The translations under genes and the position numbers were made by a program. From the NCBI RefSeq assembly GCF_900100545.1, contig NZ_FNDP01000001.1, positions 1 to 64,000 of the forward strand: DNA of 64,000 nt, read 5' to 3'. The notes beneath the pieces were generated by a model that was not told the DNA's origin, ran no database searches, and saw only the letters and a list, made by a program, of their open reading frames with translations. Position 1 is the first letter of the stretch. Each line of letters starts with the position of its first letter. This DNA comes from Pseudobutyrivibrio sp. 49. GTDB lineage: Bacteria; Bacillota; Clostridia; Lachnospirales; Lachnospiraceae. Positions 16,708 through 26,462 of the stretch are shown here, one piece after another.

Positions 16708-16947
16708 ATGGCATTTAATCCAGCTGATTTATTTAAAGTAAAATCTGCAGCGGAGACTTTCAACAGAAATCATCCAAAGCTTGTCCCATTTTTCCATGCA
16801 ATCCAGGGAAAGGCTATGACACCAGGCACAGTTATAGAGATGGCTGTTGTTGATCCAAGCGGAGAGCGTGTTGAAACAAATCTTCGCGTACAGGAATCAG
16901 ATATTGAGCTGATTCGTTTATTAATGGAAATCGGAGCTAAAGGGTAA
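16708..16947 (+). CDS. Small protein of unknown function
   Basis: A 79-residue soluble protein beginning MAFNPADLFKVKSAAETF, with an Asp/Glu-rich C-terminal helix (ESDIELIRLLMEIG). There is no signal peptide or membrane segment. AAGGAG lies 11 bases before the start and a strong terminator follows 13 bp after the stop, so it is a real single-gene unit or the last gene after the kinase. The structured RNA at 16599-16685 is its leader, which suggests control of this gene. I do not recognise the family. Confidence 0.7.
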   Translation: MAFNPADLFKVKSAAETFNRNHPKLVPFFHAIQGKAMTPGTVIEMAVVDPSGERVETNLRVQESDIELIRLLMEIGAKG

Positions 16948-16960
16948 TTAAGAAATCAGA

Positions 16961-17012
16961 AAAGCCAATCTGTGGGCACATGAACGGTGCCACAGACTGG
17001 CTTTTATTTTTT
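16961..17012 (+). terminator. Strong intrinsic terminator between convergent genes
   Basis: AAAGCCAATCTGTGG pairs with CCACAGACTGGCTTT (one mismatch position) enclosing a GCAC/GTGC extension, followed by TTATTTTTT. Confidence 0.9.
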
Positions 17013-17017
17013 GATAT

Positions 17018-17473
17018 TTATTTAAATTCAAAGAATTTTGTATCCAGTTCTGGATATGCTCTTTTCATGGAAATAGGAATGCCTGCCTTATTTACGAAAC
17101 AATGTACAGTTCTTGCAACAGCTCTGTCTTCTCCGGTAGCTTTATCGTAAATGCGATATGCGATTTCCATTTCATGACCATCATAGGAAATGAGTTTTGT
17201 ATCTATAATGACTGTCTCGTCAAACTTAATGGAGCTTCTGTGCTCTATAGAAGAGGACACGATAGGAGAACTGACCTCCATATCTAACATCTGCTTGAAG
17301 CCCAGTCCCATCTGTTCCATTAAATCCATACGGGCATCCTCCAGCCAGTTGGCATAATTAGAAGTGTGGATAATACCCTGCTGATCTGTCTCGTGATATT
17401 TGGTGTGATGCTCAAAAGGGGTAATCTTAATCTGCCTTTTCGCACCAGCAACTTCAATTTCTTGTTTTGCCAT
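17018..17473 (-). CDS. Acyl-CoA thioesterase, 4HBT/YbgC-type hotdog fold
   Basis: A 151-residue hotdog-fold protein. HETDQQGIIHTSNYANWLEDAR carries the catalytic aspartate and the following GIIH loop of the 4-hydroxybenzoyl-CoA thioesterase type, with a later HRSSIKFDETVII strand. It hydrolyses an acyl-CoA or acyl-ACP thioester in the cytoplasm; the chain is unknown. The start is set at 17473 because AGGAGGT precedes it on the minus strand; the ORF reading from 17524 adds an unsupported 17-residue extension. It is a single gene facing the terminator at 16961. Confidence 0.87.
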   Translation of the reverse strand: MAKQEIEVAGAKRQIKITPFEHHTKYHETDQQGIIHTSNYANWLEDARMDLMEQMGLGFKQMLDMEVSSPIVSSSIEHRSSIKFDETVIIDTKLISYDGHEMEIAYRIYDKATGEDRAVARTVHCFVNKAGIPISMKRAYPELDTKFFEFK

Positions 17474-17861
17474 AGTCTTACCTCCTGATGAAATACGTAG
17501 GTGCCAAACAGGCATCAACCCCATTTAACATCTATCCATATTATAGCACTAATGAAAAGATGTGGAGTATTAAATACCTGAGTTTTTTGTGATGTGTTTA
17601 TGGTTTTTATTTATGGTGTGATATAGCGTTTGGTTTTTGGGTGATACTCATTGTGAATGGATTGGTTATTTCATTTTTAAATAAATCATGTTATTATCTT
17701 CAAATATTGGGTTTATTATTGGAAATTGAAATATCATATGCGGTGCAAGCATTCTTTTTAGAAAATCTATTTCTTTAGAATTTCCATTTATGGTTGGCTG
17801 ACAAATAAATAAGGTCTCTTGCTAGTGAAGGTGCCCATCGTTTTACCATTTTATAGGTTTT

Positions 17862-18131
17862 GTGGGTACGGTGACAGGTGGTATGTACCTACGAAATTGA
17901 CGGGTTAATTCATTAGTAGGTACGGAGGTAGGTGAAGTGTGCCCATGAAACTGTGAAAGTGGTAACGCAGTGGGTACAGTGAAGGGCGTGATATACCCAC
18001 TGGACTGTGAAAACAGCAATTCAGTGGGTACAGAGACAGGTATGACATACCTACTAGACTGCGGAAGTGGCAAAGCAGTGGGTACAGTGACAGGCATAGT
18101 GTACCTGCCAAACAGCAAAAGAAGCGAAACA
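17862..18131 (+). repeat. Five tandem 54-bp repeats, decayed coding array
   Basis: Five units of exactly 54 bp each begin GTGGGTAC or a one-base variant. Starts are 17862, 17916, 17970, 18024 and 18078, and a sixth partial unit begins at 18132. 54 bp is 18 codons, and translation gives repeats opening VGTVTG..Y. The last three units read without stops, while the first two each contain a TGA, so this is probably a degraded repeat protein gene. A related, more diverged stretch may precede it from about 17808. The remainder of the 17474-17861 spacer is AT-rich with nothing recognised. Confidence 0.85.
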
Positions 18132-18174
18132 ATGGGTAAAAATGTAACTAAATTATGGAAAAGGAGTAAAGGAA

Positions 18175-18972
18175 TTGGAAGAATACAGGAAGCACTTAGA
18201 AAAGGAACTTGAAAAGGTAAATGCTCTTATAAAGATTAACAATGGAAATATAGAAAAACTCAGGGGGACACCTGAAGGAGTAATAAGAATAGCAAAGAAA
18301 AGAAGAACCTTTCAGTACTATTTCAAAGGGCCAAAGGATACTGTGGAAAGATATCTGAAAGTATCGGAACGAGATCTTGCAATAAAGGTAGTGCAGCTTG
18401 ATTATGAACAAAAAGCTAGCAGACTGCTTAAGAAAAAACAAAAAGCATTATTGTCGGCTATAAAATATATAGAATGTTCTGATGTAGCGGAAATATTTGA
18501 AAACTACAGTGAAGGAAGAAAACAGCTAGTTAGGCCCCTAATTTCATCTACAGAAGATTATATTGGAAAATGGTATCAGAAATACCCAGGAAACATGAAT
18601 ACATACCCTATTAATATTGGATATGAAACGGACCGAGGTGAACAGGTGCGTTCGAAATCAGAAAAGATTATCGCCGATATGTTGCACAAATATGGAATAC
18701 CTTATTCATACGAAACAGAGTATAGAATTGGGAATAAAACAACGTATCCTGATTTTACGGTTTTGAACGTGAAGAAAAGAAAGACATATATTTGGGAGCA
18801 TTTGGGGCTGATAGATAATGAAGAATATGCGGTGAAAAATATGGGAAAATTGGCGTATTATGAGGAGGCTGGGATAGCAATTGGTCAGGATTTGATTATA
18901 ACAATGGAGTCTGAAAGAATACCGCTTAATATAAAATTGGTAGAGAAAAAGATAAAAGAAATACTATTATAA
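18175..18972 (+). CDS. PD-(D/E)XK nuclease-fold protein, TTG start
   Basis: A 265-residue protein. The N-terminal half (1-110) is a lysine-rich helical coiled-coil region. The C-terminal half holds RSKSEKIIADMLHKYGI, YPDFTV and YIWEHLGL, which match the conserved E, PD and E-X-K/H elements of PD-(D/E)XK restriction-like nucleases. An IWEH ending replaces the usual lysine. It may process DNA, but the substrate is unknown. The start codon is TTG at 18175, with AAAGGAG ending 8 bases before it. It lies immediately after the 54-bp repeat array, whose last frame overlaps it, which suggests an unstable accessory island. Confidence 0.68.
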   Translation: MEEYRKHLEKELEKVNALIKINNGNIEKLRGTPEGVIRIAKKRRTFQYYFKGPKDTVERYLKVSERDLAIKVVQLDYEQKASRLLKKKQKALLSAIKYIECSDVAEIFENYSEGRKQLVRPLISSTEDYIGKWYQKYPGNMNTYPINIGYETDRGEQVRSKSEKIIADMLHKYGIPYSYETEYRIGNKTTYPDFTVLNVKKRKTYIWEHLGLIDNEEYAVKNMGKLAYYEEAGIAIGQDLIITMESERIPLNIKLVEKKIKEILL

Positions 18973-19075
18973 TTGTGGAATATAATACATATTATTGTTA
19001 AATCGTAGATGACATCGAGGAATAAAAGTGTTAGAATATCATTAATTGATAATTTTTTAACGAGCGGAGGATAAT

Positions 19076-20416
19076 ATGGATTTTCAAGCTGAGTACAAGA
19101 AAAAACTTACTACAGCAGCAGAAGCTGTAAAGGTAGTAAAGAGCGGTGACTGGGTAGATTATGGTTGGTGCACAGGTACACCAGATGCTTTGGATAAGGC
19201 ACTTGCAGCTCGCACAGATGAGCTTAGAGACATTAAGGTTCGTGGTGGAATCTTAATGAAGCTTCCAGCTATTTTTGAGCGTGAGGATGCTGGCGAGCAT
19301 TTCACATGGAACTCATGGCACATGGGTGGTATTGAAAGAAAGCTTATTGCTAGAGGCTGCTCTTTCTATGCACCTATCAGATACTCTGAGCTTCCTAGAT
19401 ATTATAGAGAGCACATCGAGCCAAACGATGTTCTTATGATTCAGACAACTACAATGGACAATCATGGATATTTCAACTTCGGTCCTAACGCATCACACCT
19501 TATGGCTGCAGTTGAAAAGTCTAAGCACATCATCGTTGAGGTTAATGAGAACATGCCTCGTTGCTTAGGCGGCTTCGAAGAGGGCGTTCACATTTCTAAG
19601 GTTGACGCTATCGTTGAGGGTGAGAACCCAGCTATTCTTGAGATGGGTGGCGGCGGAGCTCCTACAGATGTAGATAAGGCTGTTGCTAAGCTTATCGTTG
19701 AGGAGATCCCAAACGGCGCCTGCTTACAGCTTGGTATCGGTGGTATGCCTAACACAGTTGGTGCTATGATTGCTGAGTCAGACCTTAAGGATCTTGGTGT
19801 TCATACAGAGATGTACGTTGATGCCTTCGTAGATATCGCTAAGGCTGGTAAGATTACTGGTGCAAAGAAGAACATTGACCGTTTCCGTCAGACATATGCT
19901 TTCGGTGCTGGTACAAAGAAGATGTACGATTACATGGATGAGAATCCAGAGCTTATGAGTGCACCTGTTGATTATACAAACGACATCCGTCAGATTTCTG
20001 CACTTGATAACTTCATTTCTATTAATAATGCAGTTGATGTAGATTTATTCGGACAGATTAATGCAGAGTCTGCAGGAACAAAGCACATCTCAGGAGCAGG
20101 CGGACAGCTTGATTTCGTACTTGGTGCTTACCTTTCAAATGGTGGAAAGAGCTTTGTATGTCTTTCATCTACCTCCACAACAAAGGATGGTACAGTAAAG
20201 AGCCGTATTCGTCCTACACTTGCAGAGGGTTCAATCGTTACAGATACTCGTGCTAACACACACTACCTTGTTACAGAGTACGGTAAGGTTTGCCTTAAGG
20301 GACTTTCAGCTTGGGAGCGTGCAGAGGCTATCATTTCTATCGCTCATCCAGATTTCAGAGACGAGCTTATCGCAGAAGCAGAGAAGATGAATATCTGGAG
20401 AAGATCTAATAAGTAA
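19076..20416 (+). CDS. but: Butyryl-CoA:acetate CoA-transferase / 4-hydroxybutyrate CoA-transferase family
   Basis: A 446-residue CoA-transferase of the acetyl-CoA hydrolase/transferase family, the usual length for this group. It has the N-terminal Rossmann-like half with [19 protein letters not shown]. In the second half [10 protein letters not shown] and HTEMYVDAF follow, where Glu245 is the probable catalytic glutamate by analogy with Glu238 of the 4-hydroxybutyrate enzyme. The later [10 protein letters not shown] and [15 protein letters not shown] segments are also typical. In Roseburia and Butyrivibrio-type bacteria it exchanges CoA between butyryl-CoA and acetate, the last step of butyrate production. 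Sequence alone does not fully separate butyryl- from 4-hydroxybutyryl-specific members. GCGGAGGA precedes the start, and the gene stands alone. Confidence 0.85.
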   Translation: MDFQAEYKKKLTTAAEAVKVVKSGDWVDYGWCTGTPDALDKALAARTDELRDIKVRGGILMKLPAIFEREDAGEHFTWNSWHMGGIERKLIARGCSFYAPIRYSELPRYYREHIEPNDVLMIQTTTMDNHGYFNFGPNASHLMAAVEKSKHIIVEVNENMPRCLGGFEEGVHISKVDAIVEGENPAILEMGGGGAPTDVDKAVAKLIVEEIPNGACLQLGIGGMPNTVGAMIAESDLKDLGVHTEMYVDAFVDIAKAGKITGAKKNIDRFRQTYAFGAGTKKMYDYMDENPELMSAPVDYTNDIRQISALDNFISINNAVDVDLFGQINAESAGTKHISGAGGQLDFVLGAYLSNGGKSFVCLSSTSTTKDGTVKSRIRPTLAEGSIVTDTRANTHYLVTEYGKVCLKGLSAWERAEAIISIAHPDFRDELIAEAEKMNIWRRSNK

Positions 20417-20436
20417 TATAATATAGAAATTACTAC

Positions 20437-20473
20437 AGGCCAGATGGGTTACAAGACTCATCTGGCCTTTTTT
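20437..20473 (+). terminator. Intrinsic terminator
   Basis: AGGCCAGATG and CATCTGGCCT form a 10-bp stem followed by TTTTTT. Confidence 0.92.
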
Positions 20474-20609
20474 GTTTCTTAAAATACACACGAGTGTATT
20501 ATGTTATTTCGAACATAATTTATTCATAAACAAAACACAAATATAACACAACTTCAAAGTAGAATCTCAGAGGTTTTTGATTTACGGTTTTTACATGTGA
20601 GAGGGTTCT

Positions 20610-22496
20610 ATGACAAAAGAAAGAATGTCGAAGATTGATAAGATAGATTTGATTAAGATTTTTATAAAGGCATTTATAAAGAGCTTAAAGCGTTCCTTAC
20701 AGCGCATCGATTTTCGCTCTTTTATGCCACACAGGAAAATAATAAAGCATGCTTTTGGCATGATGGTGATAATGCTCATTATCGTAGCAATGGCTCTTCC
20801 AAATTCTATTGCAGCGGATGTTAATACCACAGCTATTGCAGCTGACAGTGCACCTGCTGTAATGTCTGAGGAGGAAACACTTGAGGCTTCTATAAGAGAG
20901 TTTACAGTCTACGGAATGTATTTAAATGATGGAGATGGTGAAGAAGTAGCAGTAACAGCTTCTCAGCCAGTAGGGGATATTGCAAACAACGGATATCCTT
21001 ATGCAAAAAAGGCAGAAGAAGGTGTTACCCTTGCCATTAAATTATCTGATGCTGTTACAAACGCTACCTTCCAGTGGCAGCGTAGTGATGACAAAGAACA
21101 GTGGTCTGATTTAGATGGTGAGACAAATCAGACTTTTGAAAACAAATCTCCTAAGGACGGTAGATGGTATAGATGCGTCGTTAATGGCGTTGCCAGCCAG
21201 GCTGTTCAGGTGGTAGGTCAGTTTAAATGCGAGGGCACAAGCGAGAAGGACTCACAGGGCAGAATCTGGACTAATCCACTTATGCCATGGTATATCAGCA
21301 ATGGAACTGTAGCCTATGGAATCAATTCTGCAGGAACAGTGTTTGATGTAGTAGGTCTTTACAGCAAGAGCGGAAGCTCCTATATGATTCAGACAGCCTA
21401 TTCAAAGGGTTGGTCAATGGTTACATCTTCATCGGATGCACCGGAAGTGGAGCATACAGCAGCACAGCTGGATGATTTGCTTTGTAGCTTTGATGCTGCA
21501 AACCAGTATGAATTATACATAACAGCTGATTTGGCATCAGGTCAGACATCCTTTGCTTTTGGCTGTGATACTATGCTTGGTAATGATTCTACTTCAAGAT
21601 CTCATTCGGATTTTGCAGCTCTTGAGGTAAATAAGAATCAAGATAATACAGTTGCAAATATAGCCATGGTTGGAGCAAGCTCTTCCAGCCAGTCAGTGGG
21701 AAGTAATCCAGCCTTTATGATTACACCTATTACTTCTGAAGAATTGGAATTCTGGCTTGGTCAGTACGATAAGAGAAAGTATTTCAGTTTTAATGAAGGT
21801 ACTGGAAATATCACGGTAGACGGTGAATACCAAGATAATGTGGCAACAGAAACGCAGGGCATTGACGCTGGAATGACAATGTCATGGTTTAATGTTCCAG
21901 ATGGTTTGGTTAGCTTTAAGTTTGCAGTTGGTGATGCAGATAGTATCGGAGTTACTACCAACGGTGGCAATTTGAACTATATTGCAGAGCTCATTGAAGG
22001 ACTCAAGCAAAATACAGAATATACAGTAGCTGTAGAGGGTGAAGAAACGACCTATTCAATTATTTCAAATGCGTTAGGTCACATTACATTAACAGGAGTA
22101 GATACAAATGGCAATTATTTCGATTTTACTGGTAAAACTATTTATATTACAAAGAATGGTAGTGAGAGTGAGAAAATCACTGTCAATGTAAGTTCCCGCC
22201 CATATAATGTGCAGGGAATCCCTGATTCAGAGGAGATAGCATCAATTGGTGAGGATTCAATTAAATTAAGCATCCCTCTTGGAAGTCTTCAGCTGTTTGC
22301 TCAGGAATACCGCATCTGTGATGAGAATGGAAAGGAAATCGAAGGCTTTGGCTGGACCAGAGTTTCTGGTGATGGAAACCTGTCCTTCTCAGGATTACAG
22401 TCAGATACCTTATATCTTATAAAGGCAAGAATATATGCTACTGAAACTACACCAGCTTCTGTTGGGCGTGTGGTTTATGAGTTTAAAACAAATTAA
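20610..22496 (+). CDS. Secreted surface protein with Ig/FN3-like domains, first gene of the surface locus
   Basis: A 628-residue protein with an unusually long basic N-region (about 45 residues, rich in Lys/Arg) before a hydrophobic core (FGMMVIMLIIVAMALPNSIAA). It is therefore an extended signal peptide or an uncleaved anchor. An Ig-like segment (FQWQRSDDKEQWSDLDGETN) is followed by a Gly/Ser-rich beta region. The C-terminal 160 residues match a region of the 49563 protein: a YDFTGKT-type strand pair ending SSRP, then an FN3-like unit with YRICDENGKEIEGFGW. No LPXTG motif is present. GAGAGGG lies upstream of ATG 20610. The spacer 20417-20609 carries TATAACACAA at 20542, shared with the 49563 gene. 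Function unknown, probably cell-surface. Confidence 0.7.
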   Translation: MTKERMSKIDKIDLIKIFIKAFIKSLKRSLQRIDFRSFMPHRKIIKHAFGMMVIMLIIVAMALPNSIAADVNTTAIAADSAPAVMSEEETLEASIREFTVYGMYLNDGDGEEVAVTASQPVGDIANNGYPYAKKAEEGVTLAIKLSDAVTNATFQWQRSDDKEQWSDLDGETNQTFENKSPKDGRWYRCVVNGVASQAVQVVGQFKCEGTSEKDSQGRIWTNPLMPWYISNGTVAYGINSAGTVFDVVGLYSKSGSSYMIQTAYSKGWSMVTSSSDAPEVEHTAAQLDDLLCSFDAANQYELYITADLASGQTSFAFGCDTMLGNDSTSRSHSDFAALEVNKNQDNTVANIAMVGASSSSQSVGSNPAFMITPITSEELEFWLGQYDKRKYFSFNEGTGNITVDGEYQDNVATETQGIDAGMTMSWFNVPDGLVSFKFAVGDADSIGVTTNGGNLNYIAELIEGLKQNTEYTVAVEGEETTYSIISNALGHITLTGVDTNGNYFDFTGKTIYITKNGSESEKITVNVSSRPYNVQGIPDSEEIASIGEDSIKLSIPLGSLQLFAQEYRICDENGKEIEGFGWTRVSGDGNLSFSGLQSDTLYLIKARIYATETTPASVGRVVYEFKTN

Positions 22497-22504
22497 TAAA
22501 TAAT

Positions 22505-22550
22505 AAGCCTGGTTGTTATGGTTTTTAGCCATTACAACTGGGCTTTTTTA
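22505..22550 (+). terminator. Intrinsic terminator
   Basis: AAGCCTGGTTGTTATGG pairs, with small mismatches, with CCATTACAACTGGGCTT, followed by TTTTT. Confidence 0.85.
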
Positions 22551-22596
22551 GTTGATTCGTAACAAAAATGTGAATTACAAAAATTTTTTTTAAGAG

Positions 22597-22630
22597 TGTA
22601 ACTAGTTTGTAACAGGGGTGCGTCTAGAAT
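22597..22630 (+). promoter_or_regulatory. TGTAAC direct-repeat promoter, site 1
   Basis: TGTAAC at 22597 and again at 22608 (11-bp period), then 11 bp, then TAGAAT (22625-22630) as the -10. The same spacing is found at 26376, 31681 and 35915. There is no separate -35 consensus, so an activator binding the repeats is likely. It drives the lectin-bearing pilin gene 50 bp downstream. Confidence 0.8.
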
Positions 22631-22680
22631 AACCTTACACAATCGATAATAGTATAGAGTTGTGATTGGAGGTTATTCTT

Positions 22681-25600
22681 ATGGCAAGAGGAAAGACATT
22701 CAAAAAGAGATTATTATCAGTAATGATGACAATCTTGATGGTGGCCGCTATTGCCGTGCCATCATTCCCATCCTATGCAGTTGCCGACACAATCGATGTA
22801 GGACAGCCAGGCTATAATGCATCTGGTGTTATGACCTATTATAACTGCTTAGGTACAGGTACTAATCTTTACAAGAGTCTTGTTATTAACTTCACATCCG
22901 TTCGAGAGAATGGTGAGAAGATTGTACTTCCTAGCGTAAGTGGATTTACATATGAGACATCTCTTTCTACAGATGGTACTTATATTATTAACATCCCAGA
23001 AGGAAAGAATCTTGTACAGATAGCAGCCTATATTAGAAAGATTCAGTTCTTGAACTGTCAGAATTCTTCCCAGAAGATTAACTTCTCTGTAGGTAAAGAC
23101 ATCGTTAAGTACATGACCTTCTATTCAGAGGATTCACAGCATTACTACCAGTTTATTAAGTTCGACAAGTCAACTGGTACAGCTGTTGCGGATCCAACTG
23201 GAAAGTCTTGGACATATGGTACTTGGGAGTGGGCTTACTATACAGCTCTTAATATGACATATGAAGGACTTCAGGGATACCTTGCAACAGTATCAAGTGT
23301 AGAGGAAGATGCGTTCATCTACCGATGCTCTAATGAGATTGGTTGGCTTGGTGGTACAAAGATGACCCATGGCGCAGCTGATACAAAGAATGGTATTCCT
23401 TACTATAAGACATTTACACCTTCTGGTAATGGAGATGGTATTGGATACTGGTACTGGGCAGTAGGTCCTGATGTAAATGAAGGCGGTGGAAAGTTCTTAC
23501 AAAGCCCAACCGCTGCATCAAACTCTGTTTTACAGACAGCTGACAGCAAGGGTTATTACAACAACTGGAACAGTGGCGAGCCTAATAACTCTAATGGTGA
23601 GTTTGCTATGACAACCCTTAAGATTGGTTCTGGTTGGAATACAGGTAATAGAAACGGAAAGATCGGTACTAACTCTCCATATTATGTAGCATCTGGATAT
23701 TCATGGAATGATATCGTTGATACAAACTGGGCTCAGTACGGTAGCTCTAAGGTTACAAGCTACACAGCTACAGGTTTCTTCGTAGAGTATGGTGACTATG
23801 TAAAGGGATTAACCCAGACAGCACTTGTTCAGAAGACAAACTTTGAGTTTAAGACAACAACACAGCCTCTTAATCACATTTGGAATTTATATGCAGCAGA
23901 TGGTTCAGACACTATTCATATGTTCTGTTCAGCATCTGATCCTAAGTGTTCATATTATGCAGTTAGCTCTTCAAGCTTAGGCGAAACAATCGACTTAAAG
24001 ATTGAAGCAGCTGATGTTCCATACGATGGCAGAGCTTATTCAAGCACCAATATCGTTGGGGCAGAGGACATAATGTCCGCTACAAGTAATACAGCTACGA
24101 TTTCGGATGTTAAATATTACAAGGTTTCCACAGCAGACACCGTAACTGGTGGAGAATTACAGACAGTGGCACCATCTGCAATCGGATATTACTATGCAGA
24201 AGTAACAGTTACAATTAAGAATACAGTCCTTGCATCAAACACAGTATCAGCAAAGGCTGTAGTACCATTTAAGATTTATGATCCTAACGCTGAGTATGCA
24301 GTTGAAGGATTAAATAATAAGAAGGCTTCTGAGGAAGCAGTGCCTTATCAGAGAAAGGTTACAGGAACCACTGCTTATTCAGATCTTGAGGTAGTGCTTG
24401 CAACTTCATCTGACCAGATTCAGATGTACAAGCTTGCTGAAATGACATGGAACACTCAAGATGACACATTAAACAAGATGGCATGGGTTCCAGAAATTCA
24501 GGCATGGGTTAACAGCTCAGGCTACAGAGTTACAGCAGCTACACCTAATGATCTGTCAAATGGAAAGGCATCATCTTCTACAATATCATCCTTCTATAAG
24601 GATATGCTTAAGGTAAACAGTGAAGCACTCCTTGAATCTCTTACAGATCTTTATGATACAGCAGATGGAGTATATGCTTCAAAGAGAGATAAGTATGTAG
24701 ATTCATCACAGCATGAGGTTTCAGATCCTGAGGATGGAACAAGATACTCAGTTGTATTTGATAATATTGAATATGGTATTTATGCAATTCTCGCAAAAGA
24801 TGGCAGCAACAATCCATATGCAGTAACAGTTGCAACTGTTTATCCACAGCAGTCAGGACCACAGGGCAGCTTCTATACACAGGAGTTATTTACAGTTTAT
24901 ATCAAGGAAGTTGAGCCTACTATTTCTAAGACAATTAATGGTAAGAAGCAGGATATTGCTGAGATTAATAATATTGATGATCCAATAGAGTTCGTAGTTG
25001 ATTTCCAGCTTCCACAGTATAAGGACAGATTTACAACAGGTTCAGGAAGTGGCTATGAGTTAGTATTTGAAGATCAGATGGCTCCAGGTTTCACAGTTTA
25101 CGAGCCTAATGACGATTACAGATTACAGTTCTACTATGTATACATTGAGAACAACGAGGAGAAAGAGGCTCTTATAGCAGAAAATGGTATTCCTACTGCT
25201 ACAGCTTACAAGTTTACACAGAGCTCAGGCACAATACCTCTTACAGCAGATAATGCAAAAGAGAAGGGAACCATAGTTTACGAGAGCAATCCAGGTCCAA
25301 CTACATTGCTTACAAAGAATACAGATCTTATTGGTGGCTATGCAACACCTAGATCAGGTAGAATTTTTGAACCATTCGAGATTACAACAGATTCTAAGAC
25401 AAAGAATACTGTAATCAGAATTGAATTTGACGAGCCATTATTAAGAGCTTGGAAAGCAGATTTAAAGGCTGGCGAAGATGGTCGTGAGGTATCTGGATTT
25501 AGAATTAAGTATTATGCAATCCTTGATTCTGATGCACAGATTAATTCCAACGCAAATACAAATACAGCTTATATCCATTATGAAAAGGATTCTAATGGAA

Positions 25601-26289
25601 CAAGCATGACAGAAATGCATGATGTTGTACATGCTTACACATATGGTCTTAACATTGTAAAGATTGATGGTAGTGCATCAACAACAACATACCTTTCAGG
25701 TGCTGAGTTTAACCTTTTTAAGGAAGTGACACTTTCTGATGCTGATTACACAGCACTTGAGTCTGCCGAAAAGTCTAACTACTATGTATTAGAAGGTGAG
25801 GACGAGGAGCCAGCAAGATACTTCAAGAAGGTATCTATGGACAATGGAATATTCCAGGATAAGTATAAGGACAATGTATTTGATACATTGATTTCTGTTA
25901 ACACTGCACAAGGTATTACCGCACATGGTCTTGGTGTAGGATGTTATGTACTTGTAGAGTCAAAGGCACCTTCAGGATATAACGAGCTTGCTGAGGATAT
26001 CTACTTTGAAATCAATGAGCTTACAGACGCTGAGATGGCAAGGGCAGATAACTCATACATCTGGTTCAGAGAGATGGCTACAGCTGATGAGCCATACAAT
26101 CCAGATGATGCTGAGTCAGCAATTATCAATGAAAACGGATGTATCCAGATTGATGTATACAACTATCAGGGCTTAGTTCTTCCTAGCACTGGTGGAATTG
26201 GTATCCTGTTATTCATCATCATCGGTACTGGTGTGATGGGTGCAGTAATTGTTATTATCATTGGTAGAAGAAAGCGCCAGATGATCTAG
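22681..26289 (+). CDS. LPXTG adhesin/tip pilin with C-type lectin domain
   Basis: A 1202-residue cell-wall protein. The signal peptide ends near SYA (about 32). A C-type lectin-like domain (about 155-375) has WTYGTWEWAYYTALN, YLATVSSVEEDAF, a WNSGEPNN calcium/sugar-site motif near 300 and SWND near 341. A YDG-type Ig segment follows (about 440-530). A pilin N-domain starts near 538, with TINGKKQD near 757 and a Cna-B/SpaA-like domain from 993 (KIDGS..TYLSGAEFNLFKEV). Its E-box is VLVESKAPSGYN. The sorting signal LPSTG is at residue 1167, followed by a membrane helix and RRKR. The lectin head and large size suggest a pilus tip that binds glycans. The start is ATG 22681 after GGAGG, and the promoter is at 22597. 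Confidence 0.87.
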   Translation: MARGKTFKKRLLSVMMTILMVAAIAVPSFPSYAVADTIDVGQPGYNASGVMTYYNCLGTGTNLYKSLVINFTSVRENGEKIVLPSVSGFTYETSLSTDGTYIINIPEGKNLVQIAAYIRKIQFLNCQNSSQKINFSVGKDIVKYMTFYSEDSQHYYQFIKFDKSTGTAVADPTGKSWTYGTWEWAYYTALNMTYEGLQGYLATVSSVEEDAFIYRCSNEIGWLGGTKMTHGAADTKNGIPYYKTFTPSGNGDGIGYWYWAVGPDVNEGGGKFLQSPTAASNSVLQTADSKGYYNNWNSGEPNNSNGEFAMTTLKIGSGWNTGNRNGKIGTNSPYYVASGYSWNDIVDTNWAQYGSSKVTSYTATGFFVEYGDYVKGLTQTALVQKTNFEFKTTTQPLNHIWNLYAADGSDTIHMFCSASDPKCSYYAVSSSSLGETIDLKIEAADVPYDGRAYSSTNIVGAEDIMSATSNTATISDVKYYKVSTADTVTGGELQTVAPSAIGYYYAEVTVTIKNTVLASNTVSAKAVVPFKIYDPNAEYAVEGLNNKKASEEAVPYQRKVTGTTAYSDLEVVLATSSDQIQMYKLAEMTWNTQDDTLNKMAWVPEIQAWVNSSGYRVTAATPNDLSNGKASSSTISSFYKDMLKVNSEALLESLTDLYDTADGVYASKRDKYVDSSQHEVSDPEDGTRYSVVFDNIEYGIYAILAKDGSNNPYAVTVATVYPQQSGPQGSFYTQELFTVYIKEVEPTISKTINGKKQDIAEINNIDDPIEFVVDFQLPQYKDRFTTGSGSGYELVFEDQMAPGFTVYEPNDDYRLQFYYVYIENNEEKEALIAENGIPTATAYKFTQSSGTIPLTADNAKEKGTIVYESNPGPTTLLTKNTDLIGGYATPRSGRIFEPFEITTDSKTKNTVIRIEFDEPLLRAWKADLKAGEDGREVSGFRIKYYAILDSDAQINSNANTNTAYIHYEKDSNGTSMTEMHDVVHAYTYGLNIVKIDGSASTTTYLSGAEFNLFKEVTLSDADYTALESAEKSNYYVLEGEDEEPARYFKKVSMDNGIFQDKYKDNVFDTLISVNTAQGITAHGLGVGCYVLVESKAPSGYNELAEDIYFEINELTDAEMARADNSYIWFREMATADEPYNPDDAESAIINENGCIQIDVYNYQGLVLPSTGGIGILLFIIIGTGVMGAVIVIIIGRRKRQMI

Positions 26290-26300
26290 TAAATTAATCA

Positions 26301-26339
26301 AAATACCCAGAGGATTTAAATATCCTCTGGGTATTTTTT
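26301..26339 (+). terminator. Intrinsic terminator
   Basis: AATACCCAGAGGAT and ATCCTCTGGGTATT form a 14-bp stem followed by TTTT. Confidence 0.92.
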
Positions 26340-26375
26340 GATTACAGTAAATTACAAAGAAAAATACTTATAAAA

Positions 26376-26409
26376 TGTAACGGCTTTGTAACAGCCCCTA
26401 GTATAAAAT
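26376..26409 (+). promoter_or_regulatory. TGTAAC direct-repeat promoter, site 2
   Basis: TGTAAC at 26376 and 26387, then 11 bp, then TAAAAT (26404-26409). The spacing is identical to sites 1, 3 and 4. It precedes the pilin at 26463. Confidence 0.8.
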
Positions 26410-26462
26410 GATGTCATCATAAAGATAGTAGCCTTACTTGCAGGTGATAGGAAGGTGGAAAT

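Noticed and set aside
17970-18212. 80-residue ORF as an intact gene
   Set aside because: It is three units of the 54-bp array whose earlier units carry in-frame stops. It has no ribosome site and overlaps the next gene, so it is treated as a decayed repeat.
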